The notes under the pieces: model-generated
Told to the model about the DNA's origin: nothing
Database searches by the model: none
Seen by the model: the letters and a program-made list of their open reading frames with translations, nothing else
Shown: positions 1-7,518 of the stretch, piece by piece
Numbering within the stretch: position 1 is the first letter of the stretch
Layout of the letters: each line of letters begins with the position of its first letter
Made by a program: the position numbers and the translations under genes
Assembly: GCA_964560205.1 (NCBI GenBank)
Contig: CAZLKT010000014.1
Coordinates: forward strand, 1-26,495
Origin: CAZLKT01 sp964560205
GTDB taxonomy: Bacteria; Pseudomonadota; Alphaproteobacteria; Holosporales; Holosporaceae
Length of the DNA: 26,495 bases
Direction of reading: 5' to 3'

Positions 1-1226
1 TCATCCTTTGGATCTTCTTTATTCACATCGGATGCCTCTTCTATTACTCTCATTACTTTAAAGGGTTCTTCCTTATTGATCTCCTCCTCTTCTTTTTCTG
101 CAGAATCAACTTCTTTTGAAGAATCAATATTGCTTTTTACCCCGGTGCTTGCATCATCTTCCATCAGTTCTTCATTCGAAGAATTTTTATGTGACATATA
201 TTTATTATTTGGATCTTTTATATTCACAGATGAAATATTTTTTGGATCAGAAGGGTCCGACCCGTTGCTTTTTATCGATGTTATGTTTGTGAAGACTTTT
301 TTGGAATGTTCATATGGCATATCTGCATCATCTAGATCTTCTTTATTCACATCGGATGCCTCTTCTATTACGCTCATTACTTTAAAGGGTTCTTCCTTAT
401 TGACCTCTTCCTCTTCTTCTTCTGCAAAACTGTCTCTCTGCTCTCTGTTTTCTATGGCTAGCTTTGCATCTGCGGAGACAACGGGGCTTTTTTTTAGGTA
501 ATTTATGAGTATGATAATGCTTATTGGAATGGCAACTATCTGGTAAGAAGGGAAACCTGTGGTGTCTTGTGGAGAAGTTTCTTGTACATGAGGTGTTCCA
601 TCTTGAGGTTTTTGGTTGTCATTTTGCTCTGCGTTAGGATCAACAGGACATATACCCTCTTGATATTCTTGTTGAGCATTTTCAAGAGGCGCTGCGTCAG
701 GAGGATCAGCAGGACATATACCCTCTTGATATTCTTGTTGAGCACTTTCAACAGGCACTGCGTCAGATTTTTCGCTATCACCACCGTTATCCGGGGGGGG
801 TGATGGTGTAATTGATAGCTGTGATGGAAGCGAGGAGAAGAGAAGGTGGTAACCTATACAAGAGCCAAAAGCAATGAGCGCACCTTTCGAGAGTGTTGGG
901 TAGGTATTCATGAAGGCAGTAGCTTCTTGCGGTATGGCAGGGAAGAGACCGCTGAGTCTCTCCATAAATGTTTGAGGCTTGGGAGCCACCAGACTTTTCT
1001 GATGTGTGGTTTTTTTCTGGATTCTTGCTTTTTTCCGTGGTAGCTTTTTTTCTTTTCTCGAAGGTTTTTTTTGAGAAACGACATTTGTTCGTTTTTTATT
1101 GCTCTTTTCTGATGTATTGATTTTTTTTACGTTCTTGCTTGTCAGGGCTTTAGGCATGCCAAAGCCTTTTAGAGAAAAAAAGTTTACTAAAAAGACAAGT
1201 GTTATCGTATGAAGAGAATGTTTCAT
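1..1226 (-). CDS. Repeat-rich exported/membrane protein, 3' end beyond window
   Basis: The frame is open from an ATG at 1226 to the left edge (about 408 codons, no stop). I do not recognise the family. In order it shows a signal-like hydrophobic N-terminus (residues 1-23), a very Lys/Arg-rich stretch (about 30-80), a hydrophobic segment (about 112-133), a Pro/acidic stretch with a duplicated 21-22-residue unit containing QQEYQEGICP (about 158-196), a second hydrophobic segment (about 227-243) and then a long Glu/Asp/Ser-rich tail. In the tail a block containing NKEEPFKVM and VIEEASDVNKED recurs with a period of 108 residues. The order signal, basic linker, hydrophobic segment, acidic repeats, hydrophobic segment matches the large minus-strand gene at 20485-23128, so the two may belong to one family (inference). 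There is no clear Shine-Dalgarno; a good promoter lies just upstream. A G8 run at 793-800 sits in frame. Confidence 0.75.
   Translation of the reverse strand, partial: MKHSLHTITLVFLVNFFSLKGFGMPKALTSKNVKKINTSEKSNKKRTNVVSQKKPSRKEKKLPRKKARIQKKTTHQKSLVAPKPQTFMERLSGLFPAIPQEATAFMNTYPTLSKGALIAFGSCIGYHLLFSSLPSQLSITPSPPPDNGGDSEKSDAVPVESAQQEYQEGICPADPPDAAPLENAQQEYQEGICPVDPNAEQNDNQKPQDGTPHVQETSPQDTTGFPSYQIVAIPISIIILINYLKKSPVVSADAKLAIENREQRDSFAEEEEEEVNKEEPFKVMSVIEEASDVNKEDLDDADMPYEHSKKVFTNITSIKSNGSDPSDPKNISSVNIKDPNNKYMSHKNSSNEELMEDDASTGVKSNIDSSKEVDSAEKEEEEINKEEPFKVMRVIEEASDVNKEDPKD
11..426. repeat. Direct repeat, 92-bp copies 324 bp apart
   Basis: Positions 11-102 and 335-426 are near-identical, with about five mismatches by eye. 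The offset of 324 bp is exactly 108 codons, so the copies encode the same acidic block (NKEEPFKVM followed by VIEEASDVNKED) in the protein on the minus strand. More copies may lie beyond the left edge. Confidence 0.8.
631..759. repeat. Tandem duplication, units of 63 and 66 bp
   Basis: Unit one is 631-693 and unit two is 694-759. Both keep the sub-sequence for QQEYQEGICP on the minus strand. The 3-bp length difference keeps the reading frame, which supports translation of this strand. Confidence 0.75.
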
Positions 1227-1257
1227 ATCATATTTTATAGTATTTTAAAGTATTATA

Positions 1258-1286
1258 TATATATATTAAAAAAATTAAAATGTCAA
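1258..1286 (-). promoter_or_regulatory. Sigma70-like promoter for the 1-1226 gene
   Basis: Read on the minus strand there is a perfect TTGACA at 1286-1281, a 17-nt spacer and TATATA at 1263-1258, inside a very AT-rich tract. A TATAAT also occurs at 1257-1252 but with poorer spacing. The implied leader before the ATG at 1226 is about 25 nt, AT-rich and without a Shine-Dalgarno. Confidence 0.6.
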
Positions 1287-1425
1287 CAAAATGACATAAC
1301 ATCATATGTTTTTTGTTACAATTCCCTTCATTCTATGAAAAAAAAATTCGTAATAGTTTAAGAAGAAAGACTTTGTATGTTCTTCTCTCTATGCCGAGCC
1401 ATAAATTTTATATGACAATGCTTTT

Positions 1426-2361
1426 CTATGGGCGACCCATGGCGAGGAATTTTTGACGCCGTTGGGTGAGATAGTCCCTATGAGTCGTGGTGGGGTTTTC
1501 TTGCAAAAAACGCTCTATCCATTGACCAACAACGTCTATGGTAATTTTTGGGTTCCGGTGGGCGCCTCCCAGAGGTTCCGGGATGATGTTGTCAATAAGG
1601 TGGAATCCTAGAAGATCTTGAGCAGTGAGTTTTTGTTGGATGCTTGCCTCTTCTTTTTTCTCCGAGGTGCGCCACAAAATGGCAGCACATCCCTCTGGCG
1701 CAATAACAGAGTAAATGGAGTGCTCTAACATATAAATGGTATTGGCTGTGGCCATGGCCACCGCTCCCCCAGATCCGCCCTCTCCGATGATGATGGAAAG
1801 GATGGGAACATTGACGGAAAGACTTTTCTCAATGCATGTGGCCAAGGCATGGGACTGGCCACGTTCTTCTGCGTCTATGCCCGCATGGGAGCCTGGTGTG
1901 TCCACAAAAAATACAACGGGGAGGGAAAAGCGATGGGCCAGGTCCAGGAGGCGATGAACCTTTCTATAGCCTTCTGGGTGGGCCATGCCAAAATTATGGG
2001 CAATGCGGCTTGCTGTGTCATGACCTTTCTCATGGCCCATGGCAATGAGGGACTGGCCACGGAAAGATGCTAAGCCGCACACAATGGACGGATCATCGGC
2101 AAAATATCTGTCCCCTGCCAGGGGGAGAAAATCATCAAAGAGCTGTGAGATGTACTGGCTGGTTTTTGGGCGGTCTTCGTGACGAGCCACAAGGACTTTT
2201 TGCCAAGGGGTGAGCCGTGAATAGATGCCTCGAAGCAGTCCATGGGCTTTTTTTTCCAGCTCTCCAATTTCACGGCGAATCTTTTCGTGACACTCTGGAG
2301 ACACGCCCCTTAAATCTTTAATTTTTTTTTCCAGCTCCACAAGAGATTTTTCAAAATCCAT
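1426..2361 (-). CDS. accA: Acetyl-CoA carboxylase carboxyltransferase subunit alpha
   Basis: AccA pairs with AccD to transfer the carboxyl group from carboxybiotin on the carrier protein to acetyl-CoA, making malonyl-CoA for fatty-acid synthesis in the cytoplasm. The 311-residue product has the usual family length. It shows an N-terminal helical FEKSLVELEKKI segment, the GHEKGHDT and NFGMAHPEGYRK blocks, DTPGSHAGIDAEERGQS (about 154-170), the oxyanion-hole loop GEGGSGGA (about 193-200), and SVIAPEGCAAILW and IIPEPLGGAHRN near the end. I chose the ATG at 2361, which has GAGG 8 nt upstream. A GTG at 2370 is also in frame, but the GAGG overlaps it. It lies 18 bp after frr on the same strand, so the two are probably co-transcribed. 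Confidence 0.97.
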   Translation of the reverse strand: MDFEKSLVELEKKIKDLRGVSPECHEKIRREIGELEKKAHGLLRGIYSRLTPWQKVLVARHEDRPKTSQYISQLFDDFLPLAGDRYFADDPSIVCGLASFRGQSLIAMGHEKGHDTASRIAHNFGMAHPEGYRKVHRLLDLAHRFSLPVVFFVDTPGSHAGIDAEERGQSHALATCIEKSLSVNVPILSIIIGEGGSGGAVAMATANTIYMLEHSIYSVIAPEGCAAILWRTSEKKEEASIQQKLTAQDLLGFHLIDNIIPEPLGGAHRNPKITIDVVGQWIERFLQENPTTTHRDYLTQRRQKFLAMGRP

Positions 2362-2379
2362 GATGTGCACCTCGCAAGC

Positions 2380-2946
2380 TTATAATGTCTTCATTTCCGC
2401 TTCTTTCGCTTCCAATGCTTTGTCCACCATGGAAATTGCATGGTCCGTAGCTTTTTGAATCTCTTTTTTGATGGAATGCATAAGATCTTCCGAGAGATGT
2501 TCTTTTTTCTCCATGCTCTCCAAATGCTCCATGCCGTGACGACGAATGTGGCGAAGAGCAATACGTGCCTCCTCTCCGTAGGAGCGAGCAGTTTTCAGAA
2601 ATTCTTCACGACGTTCCTGGGTAAGTTCCGGAAGAGGTATGCGCAAAAGGGATCCCTCTACTACAGGATTTAAGCCCATGGAAGAGGAGCGGATGGCTTT
2701 GTCTACTGCTGAGACCACAGATGCATCCCATACCTGTACGGACAGCATGCGTGGCTCTGGAACGCTGATGCTTGCCATTTGAGAGAGGGGGGTCCGTCCT
2801 CCGTAGGCTTCCACCATGATAGATTCCAAAAGCGTTGGAGAGGCACGACCCGCCCTCAGTCCACTCAGCTGTTTTTTAAAAGCGGCAATACCTTTTTCCA
2901 TCTCTTCTGCCACATGGGCAACAAGGTTTTCTGATGTGCAATTCAT
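2380..2946 (-). CDS. frr: Ribosome recycling factor
   Basis: RRF, together with EF-G, splits post-termination ribosomes in the cytoplasm. The 188-residue product has the family length (about 185) and its hallmark blocks: LRAGRASPTLLESIMVEAYG, then TPLSQMASISVPEPRM, IPLPELTQERREE, and an acidic/basic coiled C-terminal helix. The ATG at 2946 puts LRAGRASP at the family-typical distance (about 30 residues) from the N-terminus. A TTG at 2991 is also in frame but would add an atypical extension. No strong Shine-Dalgarno is seen before 2946. It is the upstream gene of an frr-accA pair. Confidence 0.96.
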   Translation of the reverse strand: MNCTSENLVAHVAEEMEKGIAAFKKQLSGLRAGRASPTLLESIMVEAYGGRTPLSQMASISVPEPRMLSVQVWDASVVSAVDKAIRSSSMGLNPVVEGSLLRIPLPELTQERREEFLKTARSYGEEARIALRHIRRHGMEHLESMEKKEHLSEDLMHSIKKEIQKATDHAISMVDKALEAKEAEMKTL

Positions 2947-3102
2947 GGAAGCGTCTTTGTGAGAAACAATCCTGCAGAGGAGTATAAACAATTTTTTCTG
3001 TCAAAGAAAGCAGAGACTTTCGAGGTGAGGTGAGGTCATGGGGAACTTTTTCGCATACCTCTTGAAATCACAAAAAACATGTGTCACCATGAAAATCGCT
3101 GG

Positions 3103-3176
3103 GGGCTTGTAGTTCAGTTGGTTAGAACTCTCCGCTCATAACGGAGCTGTCGCGGGTTCAAGTCCTGCCAAGCCCA
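3103..3176 (+). tRNA. tRNA with anticodon CAU (Ile2 or elongator Met)
   Basis: The full cloverleaf can be drawn. The acceptor stem is GGGCTTG/CAAGCCC (3103-3109 with 3169-3175), the D stem GTTC/GAAC, the anticodon stem CTCCG/CGGAG with loop CTCATAA (anticodon CAT at 3137-3139), a 5-nt variable loop, the T stem GCGGG/CCTGC with loop TTCAAGT, and discriminator A at 3176. CCA is not encoded. The first acceptor pair is G-C, so it is not an initiator tRNA. It could be tRNA-Ile2, in which TilS converts the wobble C to lysidine, or elongator tRNA-Met. I lean weakly to Ile2. Confidence 0.93.
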
Positions 3177-3339
3177 CATCTTCTTTGTATGCAGGTATAC
3201 CCTCTGTATTCTGGAGAATGGTTTTCTGGCAAGGGGTCTGTGGCCATGGCAGACCGTGTTATGGAAAATATACCTGGTCGTCTTGTTTTCTGTAAAGCAA
3301 TTGGATATGGTGGACTCAAGTTTTTTTACTCGAGATGCC

Positions 3340-4626
3340 ATGAAAAAATTCCTTCATCCCTCAAAAGACTCTTTCTACGCATGGATCATTTGGAGCGGAG
3401 GCCTTGTGTTTTTCTTTATGCAGGCCATGATGCGCAGTATCCCTAATGCTATTCCTATGCAGCTTCAAGATAGTTTAGCCATACCCGAAAGGAGTATTGC
3501 CATTTTAGGGTCGTGTTTTTATGGTGCTTATGCATTTTCGCAGATTCCCATAGGGGTTTTGTTAGATTACTGGGGGCCTAAAAGAACCATGGTGCGGGGG
3601 GCGTTTCTTTTTGGGGCTGGCACCCTTCTTTTTGCGTTTTCTGACAATTTGTTTCTGGCCTGTATGGGGCGTATTTTAACCGGTATGGGCGGAGCGGTGG
3701 CATTTGTTGGGACCGTGCGTTTGGGAGCTTTTTGGTTCACTCCATATCGACTTGCCATTGTTATTGGTATTACCATGGGCGTCGCAAAGCTAGGAGGTGC
3801 GTTTATTAATGCAGTGCCGTGGGACAGGCTTGCATCATTAGGGTGGCCCTGGCATACCCTTGTGTCATTGTTGTCCTGCTGTATTTTTTTGCTGGCATTG
3901 ATTTTGCAGATGGTTTTAAAGGATAGGCCGCCTCAGACAGCGGAGACCACATCTGCGCCACGTTTGACATGGGCACAACAGGTAACTGCCTTGAGGGCTT
4001 TGATGAAAAAAACCCATCTATGGGCCATTGGGGGATATGCTTTTTTCTTTTATACCTTTGTGACGTCTTTTGCTGATGTTTTTGCGAAAACATTTTTGAA
4101 AAAGGCCTATCCAGATATTTCTGCGGATGTGGCAGGGCAGGTAAGCTCTCTTGTATTGGTAGGTATGTGCATTGGATCTCCCCTTATTTCTTATCTTTCC
4201 AATGTGCTTGGGACGCGTCGTCTTCTTATGAGGGTGTGTGCCATTTCCCTCTCCTGTATGACAGCTGTATGGGCCACCTATGTGACATCTTTGCCTTTAT
4301 GGGTCTCTCAGCTTACTTTCTTTCTTGGAGGTGTCATTGTGGGGGCACAGTCCCTTGTGTTCATTACCACCACAGAGCTTATGGAAAAACCGCTCTTGGG
4401 CACAGCGTCTGGTGTGGTAAATACGGTGAACATGATGAGCGGTTTTGTTGTGCCGCTTGCATTAAAGACTTTCATGGAATGTGTTATGGGGCCTCATCAA
4501 GCCGTTACTCTGGAGGAGTATCAGTACTCTGTTTACATTTTGTCTGCCGGTATGGTGATAGCATTTTTTCTTACTTTTCTTTTTCCTGAATCTTTTTCTC
4601 ATAGTATGAAAGAAAAAAGGTCGTGA
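3340..4626 (+). CDS. Major facilitator superfamily transporter
   Basis: This is a polytopic inner-membrane protein of about 428 residues with roughly twelve hydrophobic segments. The loop after the second helix carries the MFS motif A (GVLLDYWGPKR, about 72-82), followed by RILTGMGGAVAF. A central hydrophilic loop (KDRPPQTAETTSAPR) separates the two six-helix halves. The substrate cannot be told; in host-associated alphaproteobacteria such carriers often import metabolites from the host (family knowledge). The start is uncertain: ATG at 3340 puts a short cytoplasmic tail before the first helix, with ATGs at 3307 and 3256 also in frame and no good Shine-Dalgarno for any. Its stop is 5 nt before the ATG of the next gene, so the two are probably one transcription unit. 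Confidence 0.9.
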   Translation: MKKFLHPSKDSFYAWIIWSGGLVFFFMQAMMRSIPNAIPMQLQDSLAIPERSIAILGSCFYGAYAFSQIPIGVLLDYWGPKRTMVRGAFLFGAGTLLFAFSDNLFLACMGRILTGMGGAVAFVGTVRLGAFWFTPYRLAIVIGITMGVAKLGGAFINAVPWDRLASLGWPWHTLVSLLSCCIFLLALILQMVLKDRPPQTAETTSAPRLTWAQQVTALRALMKKTHLWAIGGYAFFFYTFVTSFADVFAKTFLKKAYPDISADVAGQVSSLVLVGMCIGSPLISYLSNVLGTRRLLMRVCAISLSCMTAVWATYVTSLPLWVSQLTFFLGGVIVGAQSLVFITTTELMEKPLLGTASGVVNTVNMMSGFVVPLALKTFMECVMGPHQAVTLEEYQYSVYILSAGMVIAFFLTFLFPESFSHSMKEKRS

Positions 4627-4631
4627 TTTTT

Positions 4632-5231
4632 ATGAGCAATACACCGTTTTCTTTCCCTTTTTTCCAGCTTCTCATGACGCAGATCTTTCATGATATGATT
4701 TCCCCCATGAGTGCTCTCACCACGGGTATGAGTTTTTTGTGTTCTCTGAAAGGGCAAAGCCTTCAAGAGGAAGCATCACTGGTGACATTGGTGGATACTG
4801 CGCGACAACAACTTCAGCATCGTATGGTTTTTTTTCGGGCTCTGGTGGGAAAAAGTGATCATCTTTCACAGGAAGATCTTATGAAGGAGATAGGGGGCTA
4901 TCTCCAGGAGTATAAGATGAGCATTGGTACCATTCCTGCATCATTTTCCGCTGGTGTTTTTACGGGACTATGCTGTTGGCTCTGTCAACAATTTTCTGGA
5001 CCCTCTTTGGTGGAAGGTGCCACCTCTGAAAAAGGGACGTGGACTTTTACAGCCCACGGTCCCCTCAGAAACCTGGAGTCTTCCGAAGACTTTTGTGTTA
5101 TGGAGGGAACCGCTCCTCGTCATCCCAAGGAAAGCTATGGATATTATCTCCATTATCTTGCCGCGAAAGAAGGATTGTCCGTGGAGGTTCAGAGAATCAA
5201 TGAGCAGACCCTCTCCATTGTCTTTTCATAG
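4632..5231 (+). CDS. ChpT-like histidine phosphotransferase
   Basis: The 199-residue protein resembles the alphaproteobacterial ChpT family. Near the N-terminus it has FHDMISPMSALTTGMSFL, equivalent to the DHp helix in which the His (residue 20 here) receives phosphate. In Caulobacter, ChpT relays phosphate from the hybrid kinase CckA to CtrA and CpdR, controlling the cell cycle (family knowledge). The C-terminal part looks like the degenerate HATPase-like fold of this family, without obvious ATP-binding G boxes. The ATG at 4632 is preceded by AAGG 11 nt upstream; a GTG at 4623 overlaps the MFS stop and is an alternative. The assignment rests on the His motif and overall size, so I give no symbol. 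Confidence 0.72.
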   Translation: MSNTPFSFPFFQLLMTQIFHDMISPMSALTTGMSFLCSLKGQSLQEEASLVTLVDTARQQLQHRMVFFRALVGKSDHLSQEDLMKEIGGYLQEYKMSIGTIPASFSAGVFTGLCCWLCQQFSGPSLVEGATSEKGTWTFTAHGPLRNLESSEDFCVMEGTAPRHPKESYGYYLHYLAAKEGLSVEVQRINEQTLSIVFS

Positions 5232-5352
5232 AGAACAGTGCAACTCTCTGTGAACTTTTTTGCCTGAAATATGATGCAGAAAATCCAAAGGGTGGCACTC
5301 ATGTCTGAGAAATCATGAAATTTCGGTGGATTTAAAAAAAACACTTTGCTTC

Positions 5353-5381
5353 TTGATAAATAAAAAAAACCCCATTATTAT
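5353..5381 (+). promoter_or_regulatory. Sigma70-like promoter upstream of small coiled-coil gene
   Basis: TTGATA at 5353-5358, a 17-nt spacer and TATTAT at 5376-5381. The next plus-strand start with a strong Shine-Dalgarno is at 5625, implying a leader of about 235 nt. Apart from this promoter I see nothing recognisable in the gap 5232-5624. Confidence 0.45.
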
Positions 5382-5624
5382 GTTGTTTAAAGACATGAAT
5401 CACTGAGGATGGCAGAAGAGACTTCTATTCTTCTGTATATTCCTTTGTTTTCAACGTGTGAGTAACCAAAGTTTTTGGAAAAATGATGTGGGCCGTGGCA
5501 TGTTTATGACTCTGTGAAATGAACATAAGCATGGGGGTTTTTGCTTTATAAGAAAGCACTTGCTGCAAGAGACAGCAATGAAAAAGATATGAAAAAGAAA
5601 AAAACAGGGGATCGGAGGTGGACC

Positions 5625-5879
5625 ATGAAAAAAAACAGAGAAAACCTAGAGAATCAGCAGATATCAGAACCAGAGGCCGTGGGGGATTCACAAGAAATGG
5701 AAATAGAGATGCAAAAAAATCAGGAAATGGAGAAGATATTGGCGGCCATGGCGGAGCAAGAAGAAGAGAAGAACGAACTGCTTCAGCGATTTTTTCTTAT
5801 GGAAGAACAGGTGGTGGAGAAGGAAAGGTTAGACGCCTTGGAAAGAAAGGAGCTGGAGAATAAAAAAGGAGAGATGTAA
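5625..5879 (+). CDS. Small acidic coiled-coil protein, unknown
   Basis: The product is 84 residues, almost entirely charged and predicted helical. Heptad-like Leu/Met/Ile spacing runs from about residue 25 to 80 (for example MEKILAAMAEQEEEKNELLQ), as in a short coiled coil. No signal peptide, membrane segment or catalytic motif is seen. The ATG at 5625 has a strong GGAGG 6 nt upstream. The frame is also open further upstream to 5541, but no start there is as well supported. It stands alone between chpT-like and transposase debris. I do not recognise the family; a real small gene is more likely than not because of the ribosome binding site. Confidence 0.55.
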   Translation: MKKNRENLENQQISEPEAVGDSQEMEIEMQKNQEMEKILAAMAEQEEEKNELLQRFFLMEEQVVEKERLDALERKELENKKGEM

Positions 5880-5963
5880 CAGGGTTTTTGTCCATAAAGC
5901 TTGCAGGGAGGATGCTCGGCAGCAAAGAAGGCTGTACTAAATGAAGATGAAGATTGAGAGAAA

Positions 5964-6336
5964 ATGCCAGCATCATATAGTCAAGATTTTAGAAAGAAAG
6001 TCATCAAGTACGTTAAAGAGTAGCCATGTGATATGAATGAGAAGGTACCTCCTTGCCAAGGAGGTCAAGAAGCTAAGGTGAGCGAAGTTCCAAACTATGT
6101 GAGTCAACCATCCCAATTTTATTTTTTCTGATGTGGGTAAGTATTTTGGTATGAGTTATATTGGCTTTGCACATGAGGTTATCTGTAAAAAAAGACTTTT
6201 TCCATGTGGAAGCACGCGTGGCACATATTATCAAAGAACCAATATTATTTCTGGGTTCATGAAGAATAAATGAATAGCACCAATGGTATTTCATGGATAC
6301 GAGGTTATGTGAAATGTGGGTAGAAAAATTCCTCAT
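5964..6336 (+). pseudogene. Decayed IS630-family transposase
   Basis: An ATG at 5964 opens MPASYSQDFRKKVIKYVKE and then hits a TAG at 6021, which resembles the helix-turn-helix N-terminus of IS630-family transposases (pattern YS-D-R-K-I). From 6208 the plus strand reads GSTRGTYYQRTNIISGFMKNK, an in-frame TGA at 6271, then IAPMVFHGYEVM, another TGA, and in the next frame MWVEKFLMKE. This matches the typical C-terminal half in order (RTNIIAG..., IAPMVF-G, WLE-L). The region between the two parts is unreadable. I infer a dead copy with internal loss, two in-frame stops and one frameshift. The IS5-type element begins about 36 bp after the last recognisable residues. Confidence 0.65.
6047..6065. 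other. Perfect hairpin, 8-bp stem, 3-nt loop
   Basis: ACCTCCTT, loop GCC, AAGGAGGT. The 3' arm is a full Shine-Dalgarno-like sequence, the 5' arm its complement. No T-run follows, so it is not a typical terminator. It lies inside the decayed transposase and may be chance. Confidence 0.35.
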
Positions 6337-6371
6337 GAAGGAGTGAGAATCTGGGCAGATTGTGATTAGGG

Positions 6372-6384
6372 ACTGTTAACAAAC
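6372..6384 (+). repeat. Terminal inverted repeat of the IS5-type element, left end
   Basis: The 13-bp ACTGTTAACAAAC matches the reverse complement of 7193-7205 exactly; outside these 13 bp the two ends diverge. Confidence 0.75.
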
Positions 6385-6432
6385 TTCCAACTTGATCAGA
6401 GCCATGGCTATAAAGCCCATAAAAGTATGATC

Positions 6433-7145
6433 TCATTTATCACATCGCATTGATAGTCTTCTATTTTCTTTGATTGTGCAGAATAGATTCTCTATTCTAT
6501 GACGCCATTTATAGACAGTTTTATCAAACCTGAACTTCTTTTTCCTGTTGCACTTGTTTGGTATTTCTGCATTGATACCCTTCTGTTTTAAAAAATCCCT
6601 TATTTTTTTTGTGTCATACCCTTTATCTCCAACAAACCTTTCTATTGCATGTTCATTGAGTACATTTATCATTTCTATAGCAATTTTAGAATCGTGCATT
6701 TCTGCACCACTTATTTGTACGCATATTGCCCCATCCCTACCCATAATAATATGTATTTTAGATCCTTTGCCAGCTACGTTTTTACCAAGACTCTGTGGTC
6801 CTCTTTTTTTTTAACGCCCCTATGCCATGACGATGTGCTTTAACAGTTGTCGAATCCATAAAAACTATATCCATCTGCACAAGTTTCTTTTGTTTCAGTT
6901 CGTATAAAATATTCCATAAAAGACCATTCTCACTCCATCTTTTAAACCGTGTATATATTGTATGCCATGGGCCATATTCTTTTGGGCCACGGCACCGAAA
7001 CCATGAACATCTTCAATATAGCACAAAAGCACTTGTAATGGCTGATCTTAGGTGGCCTTCCTCCACATAATGTGGTATGTTTCTTTATGATTGGCAGTAT
7101 CCGATCATGAAATACTTCCTCTGATATTGGATGTAGGCCATACAA
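6433..7145 (-). pseudogene. IS5-family transposase, frame-disrupted
   Basis: The reading starts at ATG 7145 (MYGLHPISEEVF, then GGRPPKISHYKC). Near 6985 the frame must change: VPW is followed directly by PKEYGPWHTIYTRFKRWSENG, where relatives have VPWRD-P. This fits loss of 8 bp. The second segment carries the first catalytic Asp (FMDSTTVKAH) and ends at a TAA at 6783-6781. An A9 tract just before it (T9 at 6804-6812 on the plus strand) would restore the frame if one A were skipped. The third segment (6433 to about 6803) has GDKGYD (second Asp) and RHRIENLFCTIKENRR (Glu). A slippery frame change at the A tract is normal for this group; the deletion near 6985 is not, so the element is probably dead. 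Confidence 0.78.
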
Positions 7146-7192
7146 ACCTCCTTTTAGAACTAGTTTATCACTATTCTTCTATCTTTCAAGTG

Positions 7193-7205
7193 GTTTGTTA
7201 ACAGT
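7193..7205 (-). repeat. Terminal inverted repeat of the IS5-type element, right end
   Basis: Exact 13-bp partner of the left end at 6372-6384. Confidence 0.75.
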
Positions 7206-7518
7206 GCATACTTTAACAATATTATATGGAAAAAAATATGTTTTACAACAGATTGAGCTGATTTTTTTTGTCTTCTTTGAGCATAAAAAAGATGATATCT
7301 CTGGAGGTAGTGCTATGCATCGGGTATGCACAGCAGCAAAGAAAGATGGGAGAGGGGAGGGGGTGGCAATGGTTCTTCATAGGAAGAAAAGCGTGAAGAG
7401 CCTCACCATGGAGCTCTTTATCACTATGCTGTACATGTTGCCGCCCATGGCTGCGCCCTTCCAGTCTGATTTCGTGAGGGTTGATGTGAAGATTTTTGGC
7501 GGCCAGCAGCCGCTGCGT
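7206..7518. other. Gene-poor stretch
   Basis: No convincing gene. On the plus strand a GGAGG precedes an ATG at 7315 and opens a frame to 7695 with a hydrophobic stretch (about MELFITMLYMLPPMAA). Its C-terminal half lies opposite the better-looking minus-strand gene at 7519-8004, so I do not call it. Confidence 0.35.

Larger units (their letters stand above)
6372..7205 (-). mobile_element. IS5-family insertion sequence (IS427-like), probably inactive
   Basis: About 834 bp, bounded by inverted ends ACTGTTAACAAAC at 6372-6384 and its reverse complement at 7193-7205. It contains a minus-strand transposase in three frames, with the DDE-type blocks of the IS5 family. Size and two-frame layout fit the IS427 group. 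No convincing short target duplication is visible at the ends. Confidence 0.8.

Noticed and set aside
76..501. Plus-strand open frame rich in Ser/Phe
   Set aside because: It is the antisense of the acidic Glu/Asp repeats of the minus-strand gene at 1-1226, which has a signal peptide, promoter and frame-preserving repeats.
5232..5262. Possible terminator after the ChpT-like gene (ACAG ... CTGT then a T run)
   Set aside because: The stem is only 4 bp and the T run is offset from it; too weak to list.
5425..5691. Minus-strand frame of 88 codons
   Set aside because: No ribosome site or protein-like pattern, and it overlaps the start of the small coiled-coil gene.
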